Shown here: positions 16,955 through 26,288 of the stretch, in pieces
How the letters are laid out: every line of letters starts with the position of its first letter
Position numbering within the stretch: the first letter of the stretch is position 1
The notes under the pieces: generated by a model
Told to the model about the DNA's origin: nothing
The model's input: only the letters and a program-made list of their open reading frames with translations
Databases searched by the model: none
Position numbers and translations under genes: made by a program
Assembly: GCF_000425865.1 (NCBI RefSeq)
Contig: NZ_AUEG01000001.1
Coordinates: 186,001 to 250,000, forward strand
Reading direction: 5' to 3'
DNA length: 64,000 nucleotides
From: Lacticigenium naphthae DSM 19658
GTDB lineage: Bacteria; Bacillota; Bacilli; Lactobacillales; Carnobacteriaceae_A

Positions 16955-18163
16955 CTATTTAATATAAATAGGTTTTTTTTGAAACTCATTATTATTCTTA
17001 TAGTCACTTGAAGACAAAAAAGAGTGTAAATGACTTGCAACATGATTATAAGCCCATTTTTCTTGATTGTTTCTATTCAAATTTGTTATCAAGGTACTTT
17101 GACCTCTTTTTTTTATTTGCCCAAGATAGGTTCTGCCAATTTCTGAAAATCCTAATATTCGCCCTGAAGCTTCATTCTTTAATTTTTCAGCTATACCATC
17201 TTTGGTCCATTGCAAAAGGATATAAACAAATATTCTTTGAATGCGTGTGCGAGTATATCGTTTTGTTTTAACCAAATTCATATATTCCTCAAATGATTCA
17301 GCTAACAGCAATTTTTCTTTTAATCGATACTCAATTCCTTCTCGCACCTCATAAACTTCTCTTAGCTGTTCTACTGATTGCAGATGAATCTGGTAACGTA
17401 AAAGTGGCCAAAGTTTATTCCAGTCTACATATTCACTGTTTCCCAATAATTTAAACATCGGTTGGGGAACATATTTTTCTATCGAATCAACAGGATTCGA
17501 TAGAATCAGTTTGCGAATTGCCGTTGCACTTGCAATGGTTGCATCTGATATGTTTTGAGCATGATAATTCGCACCCTTACGTCTGATAACGATGGGTTTC
17601 ATAGGTGCACTATAGGCTTGGTTAATTTTTTCATACGCAATCCCCAATTGATTATTCGGTAGTGAAAAGTCAATTGGGGATTGCGGGAAAATTTCTTTCA
17701 TTACTTTTTCCATTTGAGCAGGATAAGAAAGACCATTGTTTTTTTGCTTTAAAAATAAATGGTCTACTTCTTCTTCTCTTTCAAGAAACACTTTGGCAGT
17801 TTTCATAAAGTCAAAAGAATCCCCTGATTCTGCTCCAAAACTATAGCACTTGACGGCTAAAGAATGGAGCAAATCGATTGCTCCTTCGGCAAAAACATCT
17901 GAAGATTGCACACTATATTCCAGAGGCATTTCAATAACTACATCTGCCCCAGAACGTATTGCTGCTTCTGCTCTACTCCACTTATCTACAATAGCAGGTT
18001 CTCCTCTTTGTAAAAAATCGCCACTCATTACTACTACTATCAAATCGATCCCCAATCTCCCTTTGAGTTCTTTAATTTGATAGGCATGCCCATTATGAAA
18101 CGGATTATACTCAGCAACAATACCACAAGCATTTAAGGTTACTTTCTTATTCTTCTCCATCAT
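16955..18163 (-). CDS. tmcAL: tRNA(Met) cytidine acetate ligase TmcAL
   Basis: Nucleotidyltransferase-like enzyme (YlbM) that makes N4-acetylcytidine at the wobble base of elongator tRNA-Met from acetate and ATP. The nucleotide-binding motif GIVAEYNPFHNGHAYQI lies near residues 14-30, with VVVMSGDFLQRGEPAIVDKW and a second motif region SATAIRKLI near residue 218 that corresponds to the ISSTxxR element of this superfamily. Length 402 is typical. The first two codons are both ATG; the second (18160) has better spacing from AGGAG. It lies upstream of yceD-rpmF, as ylbM-ylbN-rpmF in Bacillus, and 86 bases downstream of yqeM. Confidence 0.93.
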   Translation of the reverse strand: MMEKNKKVTLNACGIVAEYNPFHNGHAYQIKELKGRLGIDLIVVVMSGDFLQRGEPAIVDKWSRAEAAIRSGADVVIEMPLEYSVQSSDVFAEGAIDLLHSLAVKCYSFGAESGDSFDFMKTAKVFLEREEEVDHLFLKQKNNGLSYPAQMEKVMKEIFPQSPIDFSLPNNQLGIAYEKINQAYSAPMKPIVIRRKGANYHAQNISDATIASATAIRKLILSNPVDSIEKYVPQPMFKLLGNSEYVDWNKLWPLLRYQIHLQSVEQLREVYEVREGIEYRLKEKLLLAESFEEYMNLVKTKRYTRTRIQRIFVYILLQWTKDGIAEKLKNEASGRILGFSEIGRTYLGQIKKRGQSTLITNLNRNNQEKWAYNHVASHLHSFLSSSDYKNNNEFQKKPIYIK

Positions 18164-18249
18164 TTCTCCTTTTCAAACTAGACTAATCAGTGATCGATCT
18201 AATTTTCAAGTTAATTATGACATAAGAGGATTGTATTTTTCTTTCAATT

Positions 18250-18984
18250 CTATTTTTGACAAGAAAAAAACCATCGTTCAGTATTTGATTTAACGTTTTC
18301 TGATCCAAAGTTTGCCGTTACACTGACTTTAGAAAAACCAGCCTCTTTTAACATTTCTCTATATTTCTGCATTGGATAAGTTCTTTCCTTGTGAGTTTCA
18401 TCAAATCTTTCATAGAGATGATTAGTTTCATTTAATATAAAGAAAGTTAAATCATGCTCGATGGAATTAGGAACTTCTCCTTTATAACTAGACCATAAAA
18501 AAGTAGCTTTTTCTAAATCAGCATGAAACATATAGCCAGGAAAAACATCATTAATTTTATGAATCGAATGAACATCAAATAAAAAATAGCCTTTTTCTTT
18601 TAACTTGGCATTCACTTCTTTAAACATGCTGAGCATTTCATTCTCATTAGAGAGGTAACAGAGGGAATCAGAATAGCAAGTGATGATATTCTTTGAGTCA
18701 AAACTTTCTAAGTCTCTCATATCACCTTGAATTAGCGGAAAATAATTATTACTATCCATTTGTAAAGAATATGCTTCCGTTAACATCTCTTCTGATAAAT
18801 CTAGCCCCACCACAGCATGACCAGCTTTACTTAACTCCAGACCAAGTTTGCCCGTTCCACAAGCTAGTTCTAGTATCTCCATAGAAGTCCCATTGGTATG
18901 AGATTGAGTAAAATCAAACCATTTATCATACAATGTATCATCCATGATTTCATCGTAAACATACGCAAATTTTTGATAACTCAT
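18250..18984 (-). CDS. yqeM: SAM-dependent methyltransferase (YqeM type)
   Basis: Class I methyltransferase of unknown substrate. The SAM motif LELACGTGKLGLEL lies near residue 40, followed by the acidic end of strand 2 (VVGLDLSEEML). It begins YQKFAYVYDEIMDDTLYDKW, the conserved start of YqeM proteins. The ATG at 18984 is preferred: it follows the rsfS stop by one base, while the frame to 19005 has no ribosome site. Its place as last gene of the yqeG-yqeH-yhbY-nadD-yqeK-rsfS-yqeM string is conserved in Firmicutes. Length 244 is normal. The function is inferred only at fold level. Confidence 0.88.
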   Translation of the reverse strand: MSYQKFAYVYDEIMDDTLYDKWFDFTQSHTNGTSMEILELACGTGKLGLELSKAGHAVVGLDLSEEMLTEAYSLQMDSNNYFPLIQGDMRDLESFDSKNIITCYSDSLCYLSNENEMLSMFKEVNAKLKEKGYFLFDVHSIHKINDVFPGYMFHADLEKATFLWSSYKGEVPNSIEHDLTFFILNETNHLYERFDETHKERTYPMQKYREMLKEAGFSKVSVTANFGSENVKSNTERWFFSCQK

Positions 18985-18985
18985 T

Positions 18986-19342
18986 TTAAATATACTCTTG
19001 AACATCTACGAGTTCGGCGTCTTCCCATAATTTTTCCAAACTATAAAGATCACGTTGTTCTTCATCGAAAATGTGTACTATAACATCCCCTAAATCTATC
19101 AATATCCATTTAGCAGAGTCTCTGCCTTCAATACGATTTATGGTAGTTTCATTTTCTGCTGCCGCTTTGATAATTCCGTCACTAATAGCTAAGACCTGAC
19201 GATCACTATTTCCGTGCATAATCACAAAATAATCGGCAAGTAACGATAGGTCTTTCATGTTTAATGCAACAATATCTTCTGCAAGTTTATCATCCGCAGT
19301 TTTTACTACCCATTTTAAAATTTCATTTGCTTTATCTGTCAT
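18986..19342 (-). CDS. rsfS: Ribosome silencing factor RsfS
   Basis: Small protein that binds L14 on the 50S subunit and blocks subunit joining when nutrients are scarce. The family core is visible: ALNMKDLSLLADYFVIMHGNSDRQV and the C-terminal WILIDLGDVIVHIFDEEQRDLYSLEKLW. The ATG at 19342 has AGGAGG five bases upstream; this start overlaps the end of yqeK by 11 bases, so translational coupling is likely. Length 118 is the usual size. yqeM follows after one base. Confidence 0.95.
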   Translation of the reverse strand: MTDKANEILKWVVKTADDKLAEDIVALNMKDLSLLADYFVIMHGNSDRQVLAISDGIIKAAAENETTINRIEGRDSAKWILIDLGDVIVHIFDEEQRDLYSLEKLWEDAELVDVQEYI

Positions 19343-19952
19343 TTTTTTCCTCCTGTAATTGAACAACCCACTTATTGTACGTATAAATCGACCCTGGGTA
19401 AATTCTCATTTTCTCTTTTAATAAATAGTTCAGTGTTTCCTCTGTAATATAGCCAACTGTTTCATCTAAATTGCTTTTTGCTAATTCTCTTGCTCTTTCT
19501 ATTCCTTTAAAATTCCTTCCAGGTTCAATAAAATCGGCTACATAAATTATTTTTTCTAAACTGCCCATATGAGGTGAGCCCACAGTATGATATTTTATAG
19601 CATCTAATATCTCTTGGTCATTGATACCAAATCTTTTCTTCATTAGAACCGCGGCCACTGGTCCATGCCATATATTGCTACCATATTGTAGCAACTCAAG
19701 ATCCATGTTTTCGCTAATAATGACATCTCTCATTTCCTCGTCCGGTAAATCTTTTACGTAATCATGACTTAATGCTGCAATACTAGTCTTTTCTGTATCT
19801 ACTTTATGGATTTTTGCCAACAATAGAGCTGTCTTTTCTACTCTTAATACATGTTGGAATCGAAGCTCGGTCATTTTTCCCTGCATTTCACTTATTAGTT
19901 CATCACGTGTTAGTCGAATGTTCTTCGAAGAATATTCTTTCTCTTCACTCAT
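19332..19952 (-). CDS. yqeK: HD-domain bis(5'-nucleosyl)-tetraphosphatase YqeK
   Basis: HD-fold phosphohydrolase of the YqeK family; characterised members split diadenosine tetraphosphate (Ap4A) symmetrically to ADP. Metal-binding residues are visible: H34 in RFQHVLRVE, the HD pair at 63-64 (ALSHDYVKD), later histidines in IWHGPVA and KYHTVGS, and an aspartate in YVADFIEPGR. Length 206 is normal. It overlaps nadD by 8 bases upstream and rsfS by 11 bases downstream, so these three are almost certainly translated from one message. Confidence 0.93.
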   Translation of the reverse strand: MSEEKEYSSKNIRLTRDELISEMQGKMTELRFQHVLRVEKTALLLAKIHKVDTEKTSIAALSHDYVKDLPDEEMRDVIISENMDLELLQYGSNIWHGPVAAVLMKKRFGINDQEILDAIKYHTVGSPHMGSLEKIIYVADFIEPGRNFKGIERARELAKSNLDETVGYITEETLNYLLKEKMRIYPGSIYTYNKWVVQLQEEKNDR

Positions 19953-20595
19953 TACTTTTGTACAACCCTTCCTTTTGTATATACTCTAAAACTGTAGAAG
20001 AAATCAAGTAATTTACTGAGCAATTTTGTCTGATTTTTTGCCGGATAAGTGTTGAACTGATTTCTATTTCTGGAATATCTACCCAGATCACAGGGTATTC
20101 AGTTTCTTTAGCATAATGAGGCCTTCTGACTGCGACAAACTGAACTATTTTTAATAACTCTTCAATTTTGTACCAATTTTTTAAATCTGCAACCATATCT
20201 CCACCTATTATGAAATAATACTCTGTCTCCGGATTTCTTTCTTTCAACTCCACAATTGTATCAAAAGTATAACTTTTTCCTCCGCGTACAATCTCAGATA
20301 GATCAACAGAAAAATTCGGATTCTCTTCAATTGACAAAGTGATCATCTCGATTCTATGTTCGGCTGAAATAGTTTCTTTTTTTGAAACATGTGGTGGATT
20401 GGCTGTAGGTATAAAGAGTATTTTTTCCAACCCTAATTGATTTTGAACTTGGTCAGCGATTATCAAATGACCTATATGGGGTGGATTAAAAGATCCCCCG
20501 AAGATTCCTATTTTTTTTTTAACATGCGCTTCTTTCACACGAGGAGAACTCTGTGTGCTCACACTGCTATTATTTTTGTGTTCCAAAACAGTCAT
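19945..20595 (-). CDS. nadD: Nicotinate-nucleotide adenylyltransferase NadD
   Basis: Cytoplasmic enzyme of NAD biosynthesis that adenylates nicotinate mononucleotide. The nucleotidyltransferase motif GIFGGSFNPPHIGH is at residues 30-43 and the second motif EISSTLIRQKI near 182. There is an N-terminal extension of about 25 residues before the usual start; no better internal start with a ribosome site is visible, so the extension is kept with some doubt. It sits between yhbY and yqeK, its conserved place. NAD kinase is encoded elsewhere in this window (36226-37038). Confidence 0.94.
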   Translation of the reverse strand: MTVLEHKNNSSVSTQSSPRVKEAHVKKKIGIFGGSFNPPHIGHLIIADQVQNQLGLEKILFIPTANPPHVSKKETISAEHRIEMITLSIEENPNFSVDLSEIVRGGKSYTFDTIVELKERNPETEYYFIIGGDMVADLKNWYKIEELLKIVQFVAVRRPHYAKETEYPVIWVDIPEIEISSTLIRQKIRQNCSVNYLISSTVLEYIQKEGLYKSNE

Positions 20596-20618
20596 CTACC
20601 CTTCATTTATATTCCTGT

Positions 20619-20927
20619 TTATTTTGGTAATTCTTTTGAAATCCGCTGATATTTTTCTTGGTTGGATGGTTTAAAAACGATGATCACTCTACCAATAGTT
20701 TTAACTACTGTCGCTCCCGGTATTGACTCAATCGCTGTCTCTACTTCTTCTACAGAACTCTCTGTATTTTGTAAGAGAGACACTTTTAGTAATTCACGCT
20801 TCTCTAATGCTTTTTCTATTTGATTTACTGTCTCTTCGCTAATTCCATTTTTACCAATTTGAAATAGAGGAGATAGTTTATGTGCCTTACTTTTCAAAAA
20901 TTGTTTTTGTTTGCCTGTTAATTTCAT
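20619..20927 (-). CDS. yhbY: CRM-domain ribosome assembly protein YhbY
   Basis: Small RNA-binding protein with a CRM domain, associated with pre-50S particles. The typical features are visible: the start LTGKQKQFLKSKAHKL, the GxxG-type loop FQIGKNGIS, and VVKTIGRVIIVFKPS. Length 102 is usual. It lies between yqeH and nadD. In Bacillus an aroE gene separates yqeH from yhbY; it is absent here, so the two genes are direct neighbours 20 bases apart. Confidence 0.93.
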   Translation of the reverse strand: MKLTGKQKQFLKSKAHKLSPLFQIGKNGISEETVNQIEKALEKRELLKVSLLQNTESSVEEVETAIESIPGATVVKTIGRVIIVFKPSNQEKYQRISKELPK

Positions 20928-20947
20928 TTCATTCCTACTTTCTTATT

Positions 20948-22069
20948 TTATACTAGTGCTTTTCTAACTATTATGTCAACGCCCTGGGGAGCCCAAGCAG
21001 CAACAACAGTATTCGGTTGATCAACCGTTATCCATCCTAATCCGGAAAAGACAACATCTGATTTTTCTTGTATTGTAAATTCAAATCTTTTTAATTCTGG
21101 TAATTTTTCAATATTATCTAATGAGGGGGGAGAAAGCAGTTCTCCTTTATGATTCTCGTATAACTCAGTTGCTCTTTCAGTTTTTGTACGGTGAAAGTCA
21201 ATTCCATTTGCAAAATATAATACAAAAGGTTGTTTGGCATCTCCCTTTACATAATCAAACCGAGCTAATCCACCCATGAAAATAGTTTGAGCTTCATTTA
21301 ATTGATAGGTTTTTGGTTTTATTTCTTTTTTCGGTGTAATAGCTTTTAAATCCTTGGGTTCTAAAAATTGTGCCATTTGTTGAGGTTGTATTATACCAGG
21401 TGTATCAATTAAGAATGAGCCGTCATCTAAAGGAATTTCAATTTTCCCTAATGTTGTTCCTGGAAAATATGACGTGGTGATAATTTCCTGTTCATCACTA
21501 GATAATCGAATAATTTGATTAATAAGCGTTGATTTACCAACATTCGTAGTTCCTACAACATAAACATCTCTGCCTTTACGGTGTTTTTCTATCATGTCCA
21601 TCAACCTAGTGACATCATCTTTCTTCATAGCACTAATTAGTGAAACCTCAATAGGTCTGATTCCAATTTCATGTGCTCGTTCAGTTAGCCATTGAGTCAT
21701 TTTCCCAACTTTCAAAGACTTAGGCAGTAAATCTTTCTTATTTCCAACTAAAATAACTGGATTATTTCCTACGAACCTATGAATCCCCGGAATAACACTT
21801 CCGTTAAAATCAAATATATCTACTAAATTAACGATCAATGCATTTTTTTCTCCTATTTCATTTAGCATTTTCAAAAAATCGCTGTCTGTTAGTTCAATGT
21901 CTTGTATTTCATTGTAATGTCTAAGACGGAAACACCTTTGACAATATACATCCTCTTCGCTGTTTAGATGCGATGCAGGAATATACCCCGATGCATTCTT
22001 ATTCTCAGATTGTAATTTTGCTCCGCAACCTATGCAATATAATTCTTCATTATTTTCTAATTGGGTCAT
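20948..22069 (-). CDS. yqeH: Circularly permuted ribosome-assembly GTPase YqeH
   Basis: GTPase needed for 30S subunit maturation. An N-terminal zinc finger (CIGC at 12-15 and CQRC near 43-46) precedes a GTPase domain with permuted motif order: G4 as GNKKD near 110, then G1 as GTTNVGKST near 174 and G3 as DTPG near 219. The C-terminal domain holds YFANGIDFHRTKTERA. Length 373 is normal. Its start overlaps the end of yqeG by 20 bases, and the yqeG-yqeH pair is conserved. Confidence 0.96.
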   Translation of the reverse strand: MTQLENNEELYCIGCGAKLQSENKNASGYIPASHLNSEEDVYCQRCFRLRHYNEIQDIELTDSDFLKMLNEIGEKNALIVNLVDIFDFNGSVIPGIHRFVGNNPVILVGNKKDLLPKSLKVGKMTQWLTERAHEIGIRPIEVSLISAMKKDDVTRLMDMIEKHRKGRDVYVVGTTNVGKSTLINQIIRLSSDEQEIITTSYFPGTTLGKIEIPLDDGSFLIDTPGIIQPQQMAQFLEPKDLKAITPKKEIKPKTYQLNEAQTIFMGGLARFDYVKGDAKQPFVLYFANGIDFHRTKTERATELYENHKGELLSPPSLDNIEKLPELKRFEFTIQEKSDVVFSGLGWITVDQPNTVVAAWAPQGVDIIVRKALV

Positions 22070-22592
22070 GTAACGAATTCCTCCACTTCATATCCGGATT
22101 TTTTTTTATCAAATAATTCATTATTTTCAACTCGATAAACCGATTGAACTTCGTGTTCCATGCATCTGAATCAAGTAAGGGTTTAACTAATGCGCTCCGG
22201 ATGCCAAAAGCATTAGCTCCCCTTATATCTGTAACAATTTGATCTCCAACCATAATAATCTCTGATTTTTTATACGGAAGTAAGTTTAGTGCCACTGTAA
22301 ATCCTCTTGTTAATGGTTTCAGTCCGCGTGAGACAAATTTCAGTTTTAAAATACGAGCAATTTTACCTACTCTTTTTTTGCTATTATTTGATAAAATAAT
22401 TACTTCAATATCATTTTTTTTCATTGTTTCAATCCATTGAATTGTTGCCTGGGTACCTTCTGGATTGTCCCAAGCAATCAGTGTATTATCCAAATCGGCC
22501 AATACTGCCTTAACATTTTGTTTCTTTAATTGTTCCGGTGAAATCTGATAAATTGATTCGACCATCCATGTCGGTTTAAAACTATTTAGCAT
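22050..22592 (-). CDS. yqeG: HAD-superfamily phosphatase YqeG (subfamily IIIA)
   Basis: HAD-type phosphatase of the YqeG/YqeG-like IIIA subgroup. The catalytic motif DLDNTLIAWD is at about residues 33-42, motif II as VIILSNNS near 75-81, and motif III/IV as MVGDQIVTDIRGAN near 117-130. Length 180 is typical. Substrate is unknown here; the related plant and yeast enzymes act on phosphatidylglycerol phosphate, which is family knowledge and not proof. It is the first gene of the yqe string, separated from the upstream gene by a terminator, and it overlaps yqeH by 20 bases. Confidence 0.92.
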   Translation of the reverse strand: MLNSFKPTWMVESIYQISPEQLKKQNVKAVLADLDNTLIAWDNPEGTQATIQWIETMKKNDIEVIILSNNSKKRVGKIARILKLKFVSRGLKPLTRGFTVALNLLPYKKSEIIMVGDQIVTDIRGANAFGIRSALVKPLLDSDAWNTKFNRFIELKIMNYLIKKNPDMKWRNSLHDPIRK

Positions 22593-22609
22593 TTTGCTCT
22601 CCTTATATA

Positions 22610-22637
22610 ATAAAACAGGAGCACATTTATGTACTCC
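22610..22637 (-). terminator. Terminator between the YkuJ-like gene and yqeG
   Basis: The stem GGAGTAC / GTGCTCC (one G-T pair) around a 6-base loop is followed on the minus strand by TGTTTTATT. It ends the upstream transcript before the yqe operon. Confidence 0.7.
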
Positions 22638-22716
22638 TTATTTTTATAGATTAGTCTCCGCATACATAAAAACAGTTTGATAAAAAGAACAGTATAGCAT
22701 TTTATCTGTTTTTCAC

Positions 22717-22965
22717 TTATTTAGAGTTTTCTACGGGTTGAACAAGCTCTAGCACTTCAATCGCCACATAATCTATATTATCAAATTGATAGGTTTGTCC
22801 CGAGGACCGTTCTTCCAGTTCAAAAGTTCCAGTTTTTTTATCATACTTAACGATGCAGCGTTCAGATCCGTCACTCTCAAACCTACGAATTTGAATTTCT
22901 TCACCTTTATCTTCTTGCATAGCTTCTAATCTACGGATAATTGGAATTAGCTGTGATGATTTCAT
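22717..22965 (-). CDS. YkuJ-like DUF1797 family protein
   Basis: Small acidic protein of 82 residues with no transmembrane segment. The pattern SQLIPIIRRLEAMQ, then VKYDKKTGTFELE, then YQFDNIDYVAIEVLELVQP matches the YkuJ/DUF1797 family of Bacilli as I remember it. The structure of the Bacillus member is known, but no function is established. It stands alone between the dehydrogenase-like gene and yqeG. A clear AAGGGG ribosome site precedes the ATG. Confidence 0.75.
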   Translation of the reverse strand: MKSSQLIPIIRRLEAMQEDKGEEIQIRRFESDGSERCIVKYDKKTGTFELEERSSGQTYQFDNIDYVAIEVLELVQPVENSK

Positions 22966-23031
22966 CTAATAATGCCCCTTTCTATTCATCATTATTTTAC
23001 CAGATTTTAGGATAAATTACATTAACACTGA

Positions 23032-23913
23032 CTATATAATCTGCTTTTCCCACAATTTAATTAATGCTTGCGTCCCATAATCAGAATAACCATTTTTAGA
23101 AAGCTTTTCATAGAGATCTTTCGCCATTTTAGTTGCCGGTAATTCAATTTCTAATTTCTCAGCTTCATCAAGGGCAATCGATAAATCTTTCAAGAAGTGT
23201 TTAATAAAAAAACCGGGGCTATAATCTTTTTTCAGAATCCTGGGAGCATAGTTTTCTAAAGACCAATTTTGTGCCGCTCCACCATTCAAGGTTTTAAAAA
23301 CTTTTTCCAAATCAAGTTCAGCTTCTTGTGCGTAGACGATCATCTCTGTCATTCCAGTCATTGTTCCTGCTATCATTATTTGGTTAGCCATTTTAACATG
23401 TTGTCCATTCCCATGCTTCCCGTGATATTCTATTGAATTAGAAAAACATTCAAATAGTGGTTTCACTTTTTCAAAAGCATCTTTATCTCCTCCAACCATT
23501 AAGGTTAAAGCACCTTTTTGGGCTCCTATATCCCCTCCAGATACTGGTGCGTCTAAAGAACTCATTTCATGCTTAGCTGCTGTGTCTCCGATTTTTTTAG
23601 CCAAAGTTGGAGTGCTGGTTGTCAAATCTACTACAATTTTGTTTTTTTGCGGATGCTGAAATATTCCGTTCTCTCCATAATATACTTCTTCTACATCTTT
23701 AGGATAACCCACCATAGTGAAAATAACATTTGATTCCTGCGCGACCATCCCCGGCGATTCACACCAAATCGCTCCCAATTTTATCAATTCGTTTGTTTTT
23801 TCTTTCGTTCGACTGTAAACTCGTACAACGTATCCTCTTTTTAATAAATGTTTAATAATTGATGACCCCATTACTCCTGTACCGATAAATCCGACTTTTT
23901 GTTTCATAATCAT
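23032..23913 (-). CDS. NAD(P)-dependent beta-hydroxyacid dehydrogenase (3-hydroxyisobutyrate dehydrogenase family)
   Basis: Cytoplasmic oxidoreductase of the 6-phosphogluconate/3-hydroxyisobutyrate dehydrogenase superfamily. The Rossmann motif GFIGTGVMGSSI is near residues 8-19, the substrate-binding signature LDAPVSGGDIGAQKGALTLMVGG near 119-141, and the catalytic lysine region NGQHVKMANQIM near 168-179. Length 293 is typical. It resembles Bacillus YkwC. The actual substrate cannot be told from sequence; succinic semialdehyde, hydroxyisobutyrate and tartronate semialdehyde enzymes share these motifs. It lies downstream of ptsI but beyond its terminator, so it is probably a separate transcript. 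Confidence 0.88.
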   Translation of the reverse strand: MIMKQKVGFIGTGVMGSSIIKHLLKRGYVVRVYSRTKEKTNELIKLGAIWCESPGMVAQESNVIFTMVGYPKDVEEVYYGENGIFQHPQKNKIVVDLTTSTPTLAKKIGDTAAKHEMSSLDAPVSGGDIGAQKGALTLMVGGDKDAFEKVKPLFECFSNSIEYHGKHGNGQHVKMANQIMIAGTMTGMTEMIVYAQEAELDLEKVFKTLNGGAAQNWSLENYAPRILKKDYSPGFFIKHFLKDLSIALDEAEKLEIELPATKMAKDLYEKLSKNGYSDYGTQALIKLWEKQII

Positions 23914-23984
23914 TCCATCCTTCCTTTTTGTCTTCTTTCTTTTTATTATAAAGTAAAATAGGATGTTTAATAAATAATAGGTAT

Positions 23985-24030
23985 TTAATAAAATAAAGAG
24001 GTTGAAGAAAAAATCTTCAACCTCTTTATT
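23985..24030 (-). terminator. Terminator of ptsHI
   Basis: A perfect 17-base stem built on AATAAAGAGGTTGAAGA and its complement, with a 5-base loop, is followed by a T-rich tract on the minus strand. It lies just after the ptsI stop codon. Confidence 0.88.
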
Positions 24031-24059
24031 ATGAAACTAATCTTAAAGTAATTTCCAAA

Positions 24060-25784
24060 TTATTTTTTTGTATATTTATTAACTAATTCGATTACTTCTT
24101 CAGCAGTTTCACAATCATTCACTGCTTTTTCAGCTAACTCTACCATTTCATTGGTATCCAATTCCAATAAGAAACTACGCGTTTTCAAAATGCTAGTAGC
24201 GCTCATTGAGAACTCATCTAAACCTAATCCAAGTAAAATAGGTACAGCTATTTGATCTCCAGCCATTTCTCCACACATTCCAGCCCATTTGCCTTCTTTA
24301 TGCGCAGAATCAATCACAAATTTTACTAACCGTAAAATTGACGGGTTATATGGTTGATATAAATAAGATACTCTCTCATTCATACGATCTGCCGCCATTG
24401 TATATTGAATTAGATCGTTTGTTCCAATACTGAAGAAGTCTACTTCTTTAGCGAATTTGTCAGCTAGGACTGCTGCCGCAGGAATTTCGATCATTATCCC
24501 CACTTGAATATCGTTAGCTACTTTTATACCTTCATTTGTTAATTTTTCTTTTTCTTCTTCATAAATTGTTTTTGCCTGACGGAATTCGTTTAACGTAGCA
24601 ATCATTGGGAACATAATGCGCAAGTTGCCATGAACAGATGCACGTAGAAGTGCGCGCAACTGAGTACGGAAAATATCATCTTTGTCTAAGCTTACACGTA
24701 TTGCTCTATATCCTAAGAACGGATTCATTTCATTAGGTAATTTCAAGTATGGAAGTTCTTTATCTCCACCGATGTCCATTGTACGAACAACTACGGGTTT
24801 TCCTTCCATTCCCTCTAATACTTTTGTATATGCTTGGTACTGGTCCTCTTCAGTTGGTAATTCGCTAGAATCCATGTATAAAAATTCTGTGCGATATAAA
24901 CCAACAGCTTCAGCGCCATTTTCTTTTACTCCTATTAAATCTTTCGGAGTTCCGATATTAGCAGCCAGCTCTACATGGTTTCCGTCTTTTGTAATTGTTT
25001 TTTCATTTACAAGACGATCCCATTCTTTTTTCAACTCAGCATATTCTTCATTTTTCTTCTTGTATTCTTTCAATTCGCTTTCAGAAGGATTAATTAAAAT
25101 TTCCCCTTCTAATCCATCTACGATTAGCATATCTCCATCTTTTACATTTTCAGTAATCGATTTAGTTCCCACTATAGCTGGGATTTCTAGAGAACGGGCC
25201 ATAATAGCAGAATGGGAAGTTCTCCCACCAACATTAGTGACAAACGCTTTAACAAATTGTTTGTTTAACTGAGCAGTATCACTCGGCGTTAGATCTTCTG
25301 CAATAATGATAACTTCTTCATCAATTGTAGCAGGACTAGGAAGCTTCACACCCAATAAATAAGCAAGTACACGTTTGCGAACATCTTTAATATCGGCTGC
25401 ACGTTCTTGCATATATGGATTATCTTCCATCGCTTCAAACATTGTAATGAAGGTATCAGTTGCATTTTGCAATGCAGTTTCTACATTTATTTTTTCTTCT
25501 CGAATAGCGTTTTCAATTGATGAAATCAAATCTGGATCTGAAAGAACCATTAAATGGGCATCAAAAACTTTAGCTTCTTCTTCGCCTAGTGTTTTCTTAG
25601 CGTTCTCTTTTATCATCTCTAAATCAGATTTAGATTTATCAATAGCGTCACTTAATCTGTTAATTTCACCATCAGCATCACTAATATTTTTGCTTTCAAA
25701 TGACAAGTCTGGTTCAACTAATAAATAAGATTTTGCTATTGCAATTCCATCACTAGCGGCAATACCGGACAATTTAGCAGTCAT
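24060..25784 (-). CDS. ptsI: PTS enzyme I (phosphoenolpyruvate-protein phosphotransferase)
   Basis: First phosphotransfer enzyme of the sugar phosphotransferase system: it takes phosphate from PEP onto a histidine and passes it to HPr. The phosphorylated histidine is H191 in [13 protein letters not shown], and the C-terminal PEP/metal domain is visible in [29 protein letters not shown] and [19 protein letters not shown]. The catalytic cysteine is seen in [11 protein letters not shown]. Length 574 is standard. Its ATG overlaps the ptsH stop by one base (TAATG), so the pair is coupled; a terminator follows. Confidence 0.97.
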   Translation of the reverse strand: MTAKLSGIAASDGIAIAKSYLLVEPDLSFESKNISDADGEINRLSDAIDKSKSDLEMIKENAKKTLGEEEAKVFDAHLMVLSDPDLISSIENAIREEKINVETALQNATDTFITMFEAMEDNPYMQERAADIKDVRKRVLAYLLGVKLPSPATIDEEVIIIAEDLTPSDTAQLNKQFVKAFVTNVGGRTSHSAIMARSLEIPAIVGTKSITENVKDGDMLIVDGLEGEILINPSESELKEYKKKNEEYAELKKEWDRLVNEKTITKDGNHVELAANIGTPKDLIGVKENGAEAVGLYRTEFLYMDSSELPTEEDQYQAYTKVLEGMEGKPVVVRTMDIGGDKELPYLKLPNEMNPFLGYRAIRVSLDKDDIFRTQLRALLRASVHGNLRIMFPMIATLNEFRQAKTIYEEEKEKLTNEGIKVANDIQVGIMIEIPAAAVLADKFAKEVDFFSIGTNDLIQYTMAADRMNERVSYLYQPYNPSILRLVKFVIDSAHKEGKWAGMCGEMAGDQIAVPILLGLGLDEFSMSATSILKTRSFLLELDTNEMVELAEKAVNDCETAEEVIELVNKYTKK

Positions 25785-26050
25785 TATTTCGCAATGCCTT
25801 CTTTCTCAATTGTTTCTTGAATACCAGTCATAGCTTCTACTTCGTCAGCACCTTCGGCTGTAATTGTAACATCAGCACCTTGGCCTACTCCAAGAGACAT
25901 AACCCCCATAATAGATTTAAGGTTAACTGATTTCCCTTTGTATTCCAAAGTTATATCAGAATTGTATTTGCTTGCTGTTTGTACTAATAATGTAGCCGGA
26001 CGTGCATGGATCCCTGTCTCTGCTGTTACGTGAAATTCATGTTTTTCCAT
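25784..26050 (-). CDS. ptsH: PTS phosphocarrier protein HPr
   Basis: Small phosphocarrier (88 residues) between enzyme I and the sugar-specific enzymes II. The active histidine is in TGIHARPAT (about residue 15) and the regulatory serine, phosphorylated by HPr kinase for CcpA-dependent control, in [12 protein letters not shown] (about 46). The ATG at 26050 has AAGGGG 8 bases upstream and gives the normal length; a longer frame to 26119 has no support. It is first of the ptsHI operon, read away from clpE. Confidence 0.97.
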   Translation of the reverse strand: MEKHEFHVTAETGIHARPATLLVQTASKYNSDITLEYKGKSVNLKSIMGVMSLGVGQGADVTITAEGADEVEAMTGIQETIEKEGIAK

Positions 26051-26127
26051 TAAAATTACCCCTTTTATTATATTTTGAAATGAAAGAAAAACTTTTTTTG
26101 TGCTTGTCCTGTCTTTCAATCCTTACA

Positions 26128-26155
26128 TCTATAAACATTACCATTATTTGATCAA
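26128..26155 (-). promoter_or_regulatory. Candidate ptsHI promoter
   Basis: On the minus strand TTGATC (26150-26155) and TATAGA (26128-26133) are 16 bases apart, about 80 bases upstream of ptsH. A perfect TATAAT closer to the gene (26067-26072) is rejected because it would place the start inside the ribosome site. No convincing cre site is seen. Confidence 0.4.
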
Positions 26156-26247
26156 TTTAACAATAGTTTTTACCTAAAAGCCTACTTCTACACGATTTAT
26201 ATATTCCATGATCATAAAATAAATAAAAGAGTTTCCATATTTTGTTA

Positions 26248-26276
26248 TTGAATTTCATTAAAAGTCACTGTATAAT
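26248..26276 (+). promoter_or_regulatory. clpE promoter
   Basis: TTGAAT (26248-26253) and a perfect TATAAT (26271-26276) are 17 bases apart on the plus strand. The start would be near 26283, about 6 bases before a CtsR box. The leader to the ClpE start is about 110 bases. The whole gap 26051-26392 holds only this promoter, the CtsR box and the divergent ptsHI control region. Confidence 0.8.
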
Positions 26277-26288
26277 AAAATTAGAATT

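Noticed and set aside
24682-25272. Plus-strand reading frame of 196 codons opposite ptsI
   Set aside because: Antisense to a conserved enzyme; serine- and phenylalanine-rich translation typical of a shadow frame, and no start signal.
26067-26072. Perfect TATAAT close to ptsH
   Set aside because: The start would fall inside the ptsH ribosome site and no -35 lies at the right distance.
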